Part shown: positions 21,281 to 31,339 of the stretch, piece after piece
Layout: each line of letters starts with the position of its first letter
Position numbering within the stretch: the stretch's first letter is position 1
Assembly (NCBI GenBank): GCA_014925825.1
Contig: JACGCK010000194.1
Span: 20,254 to 84,253 of the forward strand
Reading direction: 5' to 3'
Length of the DNA: 64,000 bases
From: Pholiota molesta
Taxonomy: Eukaryota; Basidiomycota; Agaricomycetes; Agaricales; Strophariaceae
Notes under the pieces: generated by a model
What the model was told of the DNA's origin: nothing
Seen by the model: the letters and a program-made list of their open reading frames with translations, nothing else
The model's database searches: none
Program-made: the position numbers and the translations under genes

Positions 21281-21433
21281 TGTTGGAAATTATGAGCTCA
21301 GCGGAGTTTCGTATTATGACATGTGATCTTTTTGTAGATTGTAGGGACATTTTTGTATGTACGTTTTTCACTCAATTGCCATCGAGTTCCCGCTACCCCG
21401 TCTCGCAGCGACGCGACGCGATGAATTCCCACA
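21281..21433 (+). repeat. right LTR of the palindromic element
   Basis: 153 bp, starting TGTTGGAAATTATGAGCTC directly after the purine run and ending GAATTCCCACA before the duplicated CATAT. Confidence 0.88.
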
Positions 21434-21839
21434 CATATAACCATTATCCTCCTTTGCGTCTCGGCTATCCTGGTGACTTGTACATCCAAGGATCTTCTTC
21501 TTCATTGTGGTACAAAGTCAACAAGGAACATCCTTTGTGGAATGATGAATCATTTGGTTGGGTTAGGGTACCAGGTGATTTAGGATTGAATTGTCATATT
21601 TATATTAAGCACCCTTTGCATCATTTCCACTTGGTGGCTTAATGTAAGAAAGAAAAAACTATTGATCTTCTATTAGATACCAAATGGCTTAAAGATTCAG
21701 ATGGCAAGCATATGGCATATTGTATATACAGAAAGTAAAATCTGAATAAAATAATAATATAGTTACAATTTATGTATTTTAGGTTGTATTAGTAGGTCGA
21801 GCAATATTTATATATTTTAGTAATTGTATTAATAGGCTA

Positions 21840-21921
21840 TGCTTCGCATGGCAATACAAGTCTTTACATACAAAACTGTTAAGTTTAATTTGTGTAAAGA
21901 CTCGTATTGCCATGCGAAGCA
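21840..21921. repeat. 29-bp inverted repeat with 24-bp loop
   Basis: Arms 21840-21868 and 21893-21921 are complementary at 28 of 29 positions (TGCTTCGCATGGCAATAC...). It is too long and exact for chance. It could be a fold-back or MITE remnant; no gene start or end is close enough to call it regulatory. Confidence 0.7.
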
Positions 21922-22125
21922 ATGGCCCGCAACACAAGTCCGTCAAGGGATCTATGCCCCTTCACCCTCCCTTCCACTGGAATGTATATCAATGCGACAA
22001 TGTGACAACACGATGCTCAATCAAACCACTGAATACACGATGGGTTTTCCATCATCTCTCATCATGTTTCCTTGATCGACGAGGGGTTTTCCATCATCCA
22101 TCAAGGGATATATGCCCCCTCATCT

Positions 22126-22390
22126 GATGCTTTCTTCAGCAGTTGCAATATGATGTAGACTGAAAAACATACTGGTAGGTTTTGATAACATTTTACTTCC
22201 GTCATTGTCATATGTCTCACCAATGCTTATGGAAGCCCTTAGACATCAATCACAGTTCAGTTCGATGCTCCCTTCATTGGTTGCAGTATGACGTAGGCTG
22301 GAAAACATACCGGTAGGTTTCAATAACATTTTACTTCTGTTGTCGTCATAAGTCTCACCAATACTTCAGTTAGTTAATGGAAGCCCTTAC
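22126..22390. repeat. ~130-bp tandem duplication
   Basis: Two diverged units, about 22126-22245 and 22262-22390, share the order GATGCT..CTTC...TTGCARTATGAYGTAG, ACATTTTACTTC, GTCTCACCAAT and TGGAAGCCCTTA. No coding sense. The segment just upstream (22030-22110) carries the GGGTTTTCCATCATC variant of the motif seen at 13.8-14.3 kb. Confidence 0.6.
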
Positions 22391-22399
22391 ACATTTGGA

Positions 22400-23150
22400 C
22401 TCAAAAGCTGTTCAGGTGAAACCCATGAGTCTCGAGGTCCTTTTCTTGAGGCATTATCGTTGTTTATGGATGCCTTTCAAACAGTCCATGATTTACCCGC
22501 CATCGACATGACATACACCTCAGCAAGATAGACATGGTTCGCAGGGTTTCTTCTGAAATATGATTGACCTTCATAGTCAGACAATGTTGAGAAACATCCG
22601 GCTTTTATGCATGTAATATATTGTTCAAACAAATCACATCTGTTCCTCCCCATGCCCTCTACAGTCAACCCAAACAGTGACACAATTTTTCTATCCAACA
22701 ATGCAGCAATCCAGTTCCAGTCCAACCACTTCTTTTATAGATGATGGTTGTTATCAAGAAGAATTTATCGAGCTTCCTGGCAGGCCGGCCGATGCTCTGA
22801 GGCTTATACAAGCCTTCAACCACCCTTTGGTTCCCTCAGAAGATGGATGAGTTAAGTGTGTTCTTATATGGTTCATGTTGACGACACACGAGGGTATGAA
22901 GACGATATACAAGAGGGAGAAGAAATTGAACATCCCATACAAGCTGAACATAGCTGCTCTGGTTGATGAAGGTGCGTATACAATGGTGAAGTGATTACCA
23001 TATCAATCTAAACAGATATTATGCACAGGTTATTTCAAGTTGCATCACGAAAAACGCCTTTGTGCTAGAGCCAGCCAGGTAAGCCAGGTATGTGCCAGAG
23101 ATGCCAGAGCATGCCAAAGCACTCCAAAGCAGCCTAGCATGCTCTCAGAG
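22400..23150. other. possible remnants of orphan coding sequence
   Basis: A minus-strand frame at 22725-22477 (contains SYFRRNPANHVYLAEVYV) and a short plus-strand frame near 22755-22850 (FIELPGRPADALRL) look protein-like, but I cannot connect them into a gene or recognise them. Confidence 0.3.
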
Positions 23151-23156
23151 TGCCTT

Positions 23157-23308
23157 TACTGTACTATTTCGACCGATTGTTCACGTCACGCATCACATCC
23201 GAAAAAAACTATTTTTTTTTATTCGCCTTAAATCAAAAGAAAATTTATCGGCCATCTCGGCGCAAATATTTCCAAAATCTGTGAACGATTGGTCGAAATA
23301 GTACAGTA
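23157..23308. mobile_element. mariner-like MITE
   Basis: 152 bp with 28-bp terminal inverted repeats (TACTGTACTATTTCGACC... at the left, its complement at the right), 26 of 28 matching. Each end has TA at the outer edge, the duplication made by Tc1/mariner transposases. There is no coding capacity. Confidence 0.65.
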
Positions 23309-23504
23309 GTTTTACTTTCTATACAATTTAATTCTGAGGTCTGTACTTAGTTGCTTAGAGATCAGTAATCCCTTGAGCCCATACTTGCAGATGTACGAAC
23401 ATTTCCCAAAGCTTAGAAAGTGTAGAAAGCGCGAAAATTACACCGAAAGTACTTTCAGCTTGCAAGGCAATTCCCACGCCCCTGACGCGACCTTGGAAAA
23501 ATAG

Positions 23505-23590
23505 TGCACCAAAGGAGATTCGAACGAACGACATCATGTGCAATGTACCAAGAACAAGGCGCGTTACCAACTAGGCCATAGGTCGGTTCT
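23505..23590 (-). mobile_element. possible tRNA-derived SINE head
   Basis: The minus strand carries a clean A box (TGGCCTAGTTGG) and, about 50 nt on, a B box-like CGTTCGAATCT. The T stem and acceptor do not pair, so this is not a working tRNA. It may be a SINE promoter or a decayed tRNA gene. Confidence 0.35.
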
Positions 23591-24289
23591 TTGGAATGAA
23601 AAGTATACGCCTTATGTTAGTAGTTCCATAGCGCGCGGGACTTAGAATAATTTTCAAGTCCTTTCCTCTCTTCGCTTCTACCACTACCACCACCAGCCCC
23701 ACCTCGCCCCCCCCCCCGCCGCCAACTCATTTCCAGGATGACAGCACGGGCGCCACCGCCAACGACAACGCCCGTAACGACGTGAACAACAACGCAAATG
23801 ACAACGGCGTGGACAGCGACGGGCCTTGGTGATGATGACGTGGGGGACGTCGATGTGGAGGATGTCCATGTCAGGAGAGGCACGAGGTAATTTTGCCTCC
23901 TCATCCTTTAGTCACTGACCATGCATTGCAGGTGGAGTCAGCACTGGGACACGCGCCACGTCACCACCGACAGGCCACCGTGCACGTCGCCAATTCGCCA
24001 CCCGCCGCTGCCTCCCTCTTGCCACGTGCCCCTCCCCTCCAATGAGGGATGTGGGCCGGCAATTCGCCACGCCACCGCCCACACCGCCGCTCTCATCCCC
24101 TCCCTCTCGCCGCGTGCCCCTCCCCTCAACGTGGGATGTGGGCCAGCAATCGACAGGGTGGCACATGACAGGGGGCTCGCGACAACTTGCGGCGCATGCA
24201 GGCAAGGGAGGCTCACGACAATGGCAACAACTGTGGTGCCCGATGGACGGGCGATGACAACGGCGAAGGTGCACGACGATGGTGGAGCA

Positions 24290-24690
24290 TGAGGATGGCA
24301 CACGCGAGGGCGGTGGATGTGCACGATGGCGGTGGAGGTGGCGGACGACAGGTGCGCGCACGTGCGAGGGTGGCGGATGCGCAATGGCGGTGGATGCGCG
24401 AGGGCGGTGGATGCGCAAGGGCGGTTGACACACCAGGGCAGTGGATGCATGAGGGCAGTGGATGCGCAAGGGCGGTCGATGCGCCAGGGCAGTGGACGCG
24501 CGAGGGCAGTGGAGCACGACGGTGGCGGACACGCGAGGGCTGTGGAGTGCGAGGGCGGTGGAGTGCGAGGGTGGTGGAGTGCAAGGGCGGTGGACGCGTG
24601 AGGGCAGCGGAGCGCGAGGGCGGTGGAGTGCAAGGGCGGTGGACGTGTGAGGGCGGCGGAGCGCGAGGGCGGTGGATGTGCACATGATGG
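24290..24690. repeat. GC-rich minisatellite, ~15-18 bp units
   Basis: More than twenty degenerate copies of a GGCGGTGGATGCGCGAGGGC-type unit run without interruption. All six frames stay open across it, giving spurious low-complexity ORFs on both strands. The preceding 23.68-24.29 kb is also GC-rich and holds no recognisable gene. Confidence 0.85.
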
Positions 24691-24874
24691 TGGATAGTTA
24701 GTGTAGATTAGGTAGTGCATAGAATAAGTTATAACATAAGTATTATAGCTTATATAGAATAATACAATCTATTTTACTATTACATTCAATTGTTGTCTAA
24801 GCAAAGCATCAAAGACAAGGATAGAAAGACCTTGGAAAGACCTCATCTGAAAGAAACCAAGGATACTTGCAAAG

Positions 24875-24945
24875 AGTTTTCAAAGACTCCCCAAAGACTC
24901 CCTAAGGACTCCCAAAGACCAACCAAAGACATCCAGAGACACCTG
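24875..24945. repeat. short CAAAGACTCCC tandem array
   Basis: Four to six degenerate copies of CAAAGACTCCC(C) in about 70 bp. The rest of 24.7-25.14 kb shows nothing recognisable. Confidence 0.55.
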
Positions 24946-25149
24946 GGTAAATCACATCAATGGTAACGTAACTCTAGAGCTCTTTTTGTCTCTGAGGTCT
25001 TTCAGTGCTCTTGGTGTCTCTAGGTGTCTTTTAGAGATACCTACATTTCTCCAGAGATATTATCGTTTTTTGTGATGACTTGATCCCCGGCAACTATGTC
25101 TTCACCACCTGTACTTGTTTAAACAAAGATCATAGGTGGCCTGAGCTTG

Positions 25150-26183
25150 ATGTACCAAAAATCTGGTGCACTGGAGAGTAAGTGTTCATTGTTGTTGACC
25201 TCAAATAGTCCATCTAAATATGTATATTATAGAGATGATGTAAACTCCGCACAGAAGATGGCAATGGAAGAAGCACAACAGGACATACTGGGTCCTCAAG
25301 AATTAAGAGGACTGAAAGAAGTCGAGTACAATGAAGAAACGGACAACTTTATTGGTGGATCAGCAGTCGAAAGACATTGTAGGAATGGCAATGTATCAAG
25401 ATCACATACATATGGCCCTACATTACAAAAGCAGACATGTGTTATTGCTCCCCCGAGCTTAGTGAAGTTGGCCTCGATGGATACGGACCTTGATGAAAAT
25501 CTGGAGTCACGCAAAAGTCTCCTCAAGGTATTAAGCACAAACCACACCATGCATACTTTATAGCTGACATATCTCACAGGCCGCATCGGATATCTTGACA
25601 TCTACACTCCTCCTGGGCCCCCCTAAGACTGTTTCGATACTTGAAAAACAATCGGACATGATCAATGTGTTCAAATGCGGCTCTAATACGACAAAGAGCT
25701 TCACAACGCTTCAACTGAATTTAGCGGGTGCACAGACAGAAGGTAAATCATTATATTTGAGTAATGGATATTGAGTGAGACTTACAAATTTTTTTCTGTT
25801 AATCAGCTGGCGCTCTTGAACAGTTAGGAAGAGCGGGTATCAAACATTACGATAAACATGATCATGTTGGTTCATTCACTGACACTCTGTCATGTTCAGA
25901 TGTTCCCAACAATTTTGAGCCCGGTGTGATGTTCGTTTTATGGCCAATGATGTTTACCCGACTAGCGAAATTCAGAGGTATGAAGTTCAGCGGGCTCCAT
26001 TTACATGGTGGTACTCCACCTACAGCGCCTATTGACACCACATTATCTGGCTGGGAGACAAGGGCTGTTTGCATGTCTTATAGAACAACCATAGCAGCGG
26101 AAGGGAGGGCACGGTATCCGCTATGTGCTTCCATGACTAATCAGGAAGCGATATATTCCATGCCCGAGATGCAGTTCCCAGAG
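25150..26183 (+). CDS. 2-oxoglutarate/Fe(II) dioxygenase-like protein, candidate TET/JBP type
   Basis: Three exons join across good splice sites: ATG at 25150 to about 25529, about 25581-25742, then about 25806-26183, with more exons likely (one follows the acceptor near 26229). The last exon has features expected of the double-stranded beta-helix fold. These are a His/Asp-rich HYDKHDHVGSF that could supply HxD, then PGVMFVLWP, then GLHLHGGTPPTAP with a candidate distal His, then W-x-T-R-A-V-C-M-S-Y with a candidate 2-oxoglutarate-binding Arg. Mushroom genomes carry expanded TET/JBP-type oxygenases associated with KDZ transposons, which fits this context. I infer the fold from motif order only; metal ligands are not proven. 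It could instead be an orphan family with chance resemblance. Confidence 0.45.
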
Positions 26184-26464
26184 TCAGTAAATTCGTACAA
26201 TTTCATGCATTTGTTATGCTAATCTTACAGATACTATTATGCAGAGAACACGATGGCATCCAAGGGACTATCAACTGTGCAACATCTGCTTGAGATGGTA
26301 TATGTCTCACGGATGATAAGGCACTAATGGAATTCTACTCACGAGAAGTCTACTGTCTCGTAAATTACCTGCTTAGTAGTCTACCGTGACCTCTTGGTGT
26401 ACAATTCGATTCCGATATGTACATGAAGTCCATCAGTTTCGTGCATGCCGATGGAAAATGACGA

Positions 26465-27687
26465 ACAGTGGCACCTTGGACATACCCACCAGGTTGGCAA
26501 GCCAAAAACGCATCCCGCAATATGAATCAAGTCGGAGTAGAAGTTGTTGATCTGGTGGATCAGATCCCTTATCATAGACAGGCACAAGAGGAGTCCAAGG
26601 CTCACAATACCACACTGGGCCAATTCCTTCCACACATCGTAGCACATGACAAAGTACCCACCATGACGGATGAAGACATCAAAAATATCATTAAACAAGG
26701 GCCGACAGAAACTGTAATGGGTGATATGATTGCCTATTCATATGGGGAACAAATCAAAGTGGACAGTCCTTGGCTGATACAGTCCAAGGTCAAATCGTGC
26801 CTACTGAAGAAGGTGAAGTCGATCCCAGTGACGATGAAGGCGACAAAGATAAATTGGAGGACGTGCCTGTTTGCAATCCTGCATTCGATGCTTTGGTCGA
26901 TACTGAAAGGAATACAAAAGCGATAACGGAATTTGCCCGAAAGAAAGCCGAATCTGCTCGGCGCAGAAAACTTGCAAAACTCATGAGGAAAACCAAAGAG
27001 CGCGCGGGTAAAGGAAAGAAGAACGCACATGGAAAAGGGAAAGGTCCAGGCAAAGGAAGGCGAAAGAATCATGGGCCAGGCAAAGGAGCAGCAGGCAAAG
27101 GGAGTGGGACAGGAAAAGGTCCATCAAAGGCTAGTGTTCCCATAATCAGTCCACTGACTTCAACTCCTGAATCAGAGGACAAATTCCATCCAACACCGTC
27201 GAGAACCATAGCTGCAAGTACAAGGGCCAATATGGAACAAGTTATGCGAGAGTCGAGGTCAAGAGCCCGTAAAGCCCAAGAGGACAGCGATCATGAGGGA
27301 GAAGTTCAGTCCAATGAAGCACCTACTTATCTTCACAAATCCACAAAGCAGATACTAGATTTTATTGCTATGCCCCCACATCCAACTTCTTCGCATGCTC
27401 AGGTCACCAATGATGGCAATGAATCCGTACAAGATGCAGATGAAGCATCCAGCATGCTGCTACATGATGCTGGCCGAACAGAAACACCGCGCAAGGACAG
27501 CCAGGCAATAAGGGAGTACACGCCATTGAGCAAGGAGAACAGCCTGACACTGAGCAAAAACAGGGTAGCACCTTGCGAGAACAGTGACACGTCTCGCGAG
27601 AACAGCCCAACACCAAGCAATAGCAACTCCAAGGCTCTGGAGGCATATCATACATATTGGAAAGGTATGATTTGCGTAATGGAATGA
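26465..27687 (+). CDS. Lys/Gly-rich disordered protein segment, possibly C-terminal part of the upstream gene
   Basis: Two overlapping frames. The first is 26468-26760 (TYPPGWQAKNASRNMNQVGV...). The second is 26770-27687, starting with an acidic stretch (EEGEVDPSDDEGDKDKLED). Then comes a basic coil with repeated GKGKGPGKG and GKGSGTGKG units at about 27000-27130, and a Ser/Thr/Glu-rich tail. The second frame begins with TTG, not ATG, so it is a downstream exon or a frame continuation rather than an independent start. The basic GKG repeats suggest nucleic-acid binding or nuclear location, by composition only. Confidence 0.4.
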
Positions 27688-27784
27688 AGGTTCACTATAA
27701 CATATTCATGTAGACTATGTGATCCTGAATAAATTCTCATTATCGAATATGATGTCTGACATTCAAAGACTTGAATGAGCAATT

Positions 27785-28447
27785 ATGGGCATTAAGAACA
27801 ATGCTGAAGACGAACTGTCTCTTACATTTACTCAAGTAGAGGTGCATGCAAAATCTGTCAACTGTTTATTAATCAACCAACCAGCAGGCGCCCTTCAGCA
27901 TATAATCGCCATTGCAAGGAACCTGAATAGTCTCAAAGGACAAGAGGCATCTATGGCGGTGCATGTCAAATTGTCGCGAATGTCCATATTGCGGTCGTAT
28001 ATTACGATTACACACTGGATTGATTGGGCAATGTCCACTTGTCACTACATGTGTGCCAATCCTGACAGTGACTATCCAGAGTCTGTACGTTGGCTGCAAT
28101 CCTTGACGGGCAAGGTTCGAGGTATGATCGAAAACAGATCCAACAAAACGATATTCTATCCTGCCACCTTTGGCATTGATATGGGAATGGGGGAGAATTG
28201 TTGTTCAGTTAAAAGGCAAAGCGAATACATCCTCAACCCTGAGGAACTAGGACTGAGGACGGTGAACATCATACACAATATATTGTGCAAATGGACCAGT
28301 GTTTTCAACTGCAAAGAGCAATGGAAGACATGGATGATTGATATTATGCTTACACATTTTGGGCCTCATATATTATCCCTGGACGAGACGTGGAACATCT
28401 TCGTCAATGCCAAAAAGTTCAGCATTATTTGCTCATCAACCACATGA
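27785..28447 (+). CDS. orphan protein segment, 220 codons
   Basis: An ATG-started frame with ordinary globular composition (contains HWIDWAMSTCHYMC and IIHNILCKWTSVFNC). No motif recognised. It lies between the Lys/Gly-rich segment and another orphan frame on the same strand, about 100 bp from each, so all may be exons of one 4.4-kb gene. Confidence 0.35.
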   Translation: MGIKNNAEDELSLTFTQVEVHAKSVNCLLINQPAGALQHIIAIARNLNSLKGQEASMAVHVKLSRMSILRSYITITHWIDWAMSTCHYMCANPDSDYPESVRWLQSLTGKVRGMIENRSNKTIFYPATFGIDMGMGENCCSVKRQSEYILNPEELGLRTVNIIHNILCKWTSVFNCKEQWKTWMIDIMLTHFGPHILSLDETWNIFVNAKKFSIICSSTT

Positions 28448-28540
28448 CCAACATTGGAACAATTGCAGCCCTTTGCAGCAGCACTAATGACACACCCTTT
28501 ATCCAATTCTGATAGTATGGAATCCAAGATTGCATGAGAG

Positions 28541-29569
28541 GTGTATTTCTTGATGTCAAAATGGACCGCTACTTCACAAGAAAAGTACACAGTTTACAAT
28601 GCAATCAATGGCAACATGTTACCATCACCTCTTGGAGATGTACAAACCCATATTTGGAGAATGAGGGCATATATATTTTGTCAATATATCTGCCAAGCTG
28701 CCGACCTTTTGTATGGGAACATCAACCCAGACAAAATGACCCTTCTCCAAAAGTATATCGCTGAAGCTCCAAATGAGCGCAGTCCATTCAGAGAATGCAC
28801 AACAAATCGCATAAGGACTAAAGGACCCCAAGGTCCATACTATGGTGAAAGGATTCAAACAAATGGAGGATTATTCAGTGTGGTTCTTTGGAGAGCGGTA
28901 TCGCTTCATACACCCTTCGAGAAGGAACATAAAATGGTATTCAAAGACCTGGAAGACTGGGAAGACAAAACCAGCAGCCTTGACAAAGCATACATATGCA
29001 ACACAAGAGCACACGTCACCCCCACAAACCGAAGTTCAACATTTGCACCTGTATATTGAGAGAACATCCACAAGCTAGGATGGGAGGAATATTCGGCAGC
29101 CAAAAACCACCCGACTTTCTCCAAGACATATGACATGCTTTACAACCTCCCGGGTGGGAGAGGTAGACGTCCACTCCCGCAGTTGGGATCCATCGGCACT
29201 CTCCACTTAGTTGCCAATATCGCCTATACTGGAGTTTTTCCCCAGGTTAATTACAAGGAAATAGGTGAATATATGTTCAATATCGACAGTGGTTTGTCCC
29301 GCAGTTCCACTACATTGCTTGCACTAAAAGAAGATGAAGAACGACAGATTGGAAATACTGGGAAAGGGAAAGGAAAAGCTAAGGGGAAGGGCAAAACCAA
29401 ATCCACAAAACTACCAGCAATAAAATGTGCAGAAGGTGCTCGAAAGGCTTCCATCCTAATTGACCACACACTGACAGAGGAAGAAATAGCTTGTCTTGGT
29501 CCAAATTACACTATTCTCGCTGAGCACGCATTATGCAAATTCCAAGGTGCATTTAAGAGAGGCTTATGA
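28541..29569 (+). CDS. orphan protein with a second GKGKGKAKGKGK tract
   Basis: Frame 28541-29059 (TYFCQ-type region IFCQYICQAADLLYGN) is followed in another frame by 29135-29569 (NLPGGRGRRPLPQLGSIGTL...NIAYTGVFP), connected by open sequence YSAAKNHPTFSKTYDMLYN. Near the end is a basic GKGKGKAKGKGKTK run, like the tract at 27.0 kb. The R-PLPQLGSIGTLH and Y-GVFP pattern recalls uncharacterised mushroom proteins. Exact exons are unresolved. Stop at 29567-29569. Confidence 0.4.
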
Positions 29570-30100
29570 GACAATGTGGTCATTTAGTATTTCAATTTCA
29601 ACTTTCTTATGTATCACAAAATAAATGCTTAATAGTCAGTGCATTTGCCTTCTTCAGGAAATGTATTATAGATGGCAATATGTTATGACGTACCAGTAAC
29701 ATAATACAAGATGTTGATTCGCTAATCGCTACTGAGCTACTAAGCTACCAACCAGGGCTCCTAAGTATAATAAGCCTATGAAAATCAAATAAGAATAGAA
29801 GTCCAGTTTTTTAATTAGAATCTTGATTCAATGTTTGATATAAATATAGCATATGCAGATTAGACAATCATGGACCGTTACTTTTAGTGAGAAGATAATA
29901 GCAATGTGATTCCATCAGTATTATTAATAAAGAAAGCAATCCAAAGCTATTTAAACAATGTCGCAAATGTGTTAAAGTATCCCCCTCTTTGACAGTGTCA
30001 AGCCCTTACAATGGATCTGGACTTTGGTATGTCCTTGTGCTTTTGTGAATGTCTATATACTTCAATGTGTAATGTAATTCTGCCTATATACAGAGCATTT
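29570..30100. other. AT-rich intergenic sequence
   Basis: No gene recognised. A short start exon (ATG at 30010, donor GTATGTCC) may belong to the following gene, but the join I tried runs into a stop. Confidence 0.4.
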
Positions 30101-30113
30101 CCACTGATCAACT

Positions 30114-30917
30114 CAATACTTTGAAATTCAACAAAATCTTCACAATGTGGTATCAATAATTGTTGCACGTTTTGGACTTGGCTCTGTGACCAACCTCATT
30201 GACCAACTCGATAAATCTTGGGCCTTTATCTCTGGGCTGTACCCATTATTGGTGCTATTCCCCAACTTATTTACACCCAATGATCTGGATATATTTATAC
30301 CCAGTGATACTCCTCAGCCATCACCCATATGGCAATGGATCGAAGACATCTGCGGCTACAGAAATACTGCAGCGTATTCCAAACAACAATATCCATATAC
30401 TTCCCATCACAACAATCATATCTGCAGTGTTAGCAAGCATGAAAATCTTGTGGACAGTACTCTTCGCTCTATCAATATTATTGTCCTGGAAACCCCTTGG
30501 GTATACCATGCTGTTACCAGATTCCCTTTCACCATTGCAATGAACTTTATCAGTTCTGCTGACTTTGTATCCCTATACCCCAAACTCACCCTTGCCAAAA
30601 AGGGTTTAAAGCTCTGTACAAATAAACCAGATTGGATAAACAAATATCAGAATAGAGGGTTTGATATTCGGCATTCGCTTTTTGACTGGCAGGATATTCC
30701 CATTCACATTTGCGGATGTGATAGTAACTGCCTTTCAACCCGACAGAAAATCACAGATCCATATACAATGTTTGTCCCATTTGATGACACTCTTGCATCT
30801 GGAAAATTCAAGGATAGAATGGATGAATTCGGACCTGCTTACACCTATAGGCTGGCAGTTCTCCAGTGTGCCCTGTATGGTATGTTGAGTTTATATATTG
30901 CTGATGTGAAGAGATAG
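30114..30917 (+). CDS. orphan protein with a nucleotidyltransferase-like ISG...DLDI signature
   Basis: The frame is open from about 30108 to the stop at 30915-30917 with no ATG near its beginning, so a 5' exon is missing. Residues SWAFISGLYPLLVLFP are followed by TPNDLDIFIP. A GS/SG turn some 20 residues before DxD is the spacing seen in nucleotidyltransferase-fold proteins, but the second Gly-Ser residue is replaced. A Cys-rich HICGCDSNC stretch follows. Similar ISG...DLD proteins are common and uncharacterised in Agaricomycetes. No enzymatic claim is justified. Confidence 0.4.
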   Translation, partial: QYFEIQQNLHNVVSIIVARFGLGSVTNLIDQLDKSWAFISGLYPLLVLFPNLFTPNDLDIFIPSDTPQPSPIWQWIEDICGYRNTAAYSKQQYPYTSHHNNHICSVSKHENLVDSTLRSINIIVLETPWVYHAVTRFPFTIAMNFISSADFVSLYPKLTLAKKGLKLCTNKPDWINKYQNRGFDIRHSLFDWQDIPIHICGCDSNCLSTRQKITDPYTMFVPFDDTLASGKFKDRMDEFGPAYTYRLAVLQCALYGMLSLYIADVKR

Positions 30918-31335
30918 TTATTAACTTTAATGTTCATAGGTTCTAATCCACACAATAAGAATGTATTTTGTTGCGACCAGCAATAATACATATGAAGGAT
31001 TGGTTGAAATTGAATACTTATTGTAATAGGCGTACTACATTTCACATTTAAACATTACAAATTGGCTTATGCTACCAAAGAGGAATCTGTTAATATTTTT
31101 ATGGCATGACATCTAAGTGGCATTTACAATCAACACATCCGGCACATAGCTTAGACAATGGCCAATGTGGACAGCTGCTATATGGCTGATGTAGATTTGT
31201 AAGAGAAGTAATATTCACCGCATAAATAGTCACAGAATATTAATATTGCAATTGATTCATGGCATACAAACAAACACATTGTATTGGACGGAGCTAATGA
31301 AACCAAGGGAACCTGTTCAAGCATCAGGGCTGGCT
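30918..31335. other. no gene recognised
   Basis: AT-rich sequence between convergent orphan genes. It includes 3' flanks only. Confidence 0.4.
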
Positions 31336-31339
31336 AAAA

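Larger units (their letters stand above)
16547..21433 (+). mobile_element. 4.9-kb non-autonomous LTR element with a giant internal palindrome
   Basis: Direct LTRs of 153 bp lie at both ends, flanked by the exact 5-bp duplication CATAT (16542-16546 and 21434-21438). A candidate PBS follows the left LTR (TGGTGCCCGGTGGGGC from 16708) and a polypurine GAGGGGTA ends at 21280. There is no gag, protease, integrase or RT in any frame. The interior consists of GAAGTCGCC-type short repeat arrays on both sides of two ~1.8-kb arms in inverted orientation. By structure it is a LARD-like parasite of some autonomous LTR retrotransposon. The family of its helper cannot be told from this window. Confidence 0.85.
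16471..21642 (+). pseudogene. orphan gene exon split by an LTR element
   Basis: The left part is 16471-16546, after a good 3' splice site (pyrimidine tract, CAG at 16468-16470). The right part is 21439-21642. Removing the LTR element and one CATAT joins them in frame, through ILYAY into NHYPPLRLGYPGDLYIQG, to a TAA at 21640-21642. The YPGDLYI...LWYKV..W..E..GWVRVPG pattern recalls uncharacterised basidiomycete proteins with a GDIYI motif. Upstream exons were not identified. Function unknown and presumably disrupted. Confidence 0.6.

Noticed and set aside
23617..24720. Long overlapping frames of Pro/His/Arg- or Gly/Ala-rich protein on both strands
   Set aside because: They arise from the GC-rich minisatellite and its flank: all frames are open, composition is low-complexity and no splice or start context supports them.
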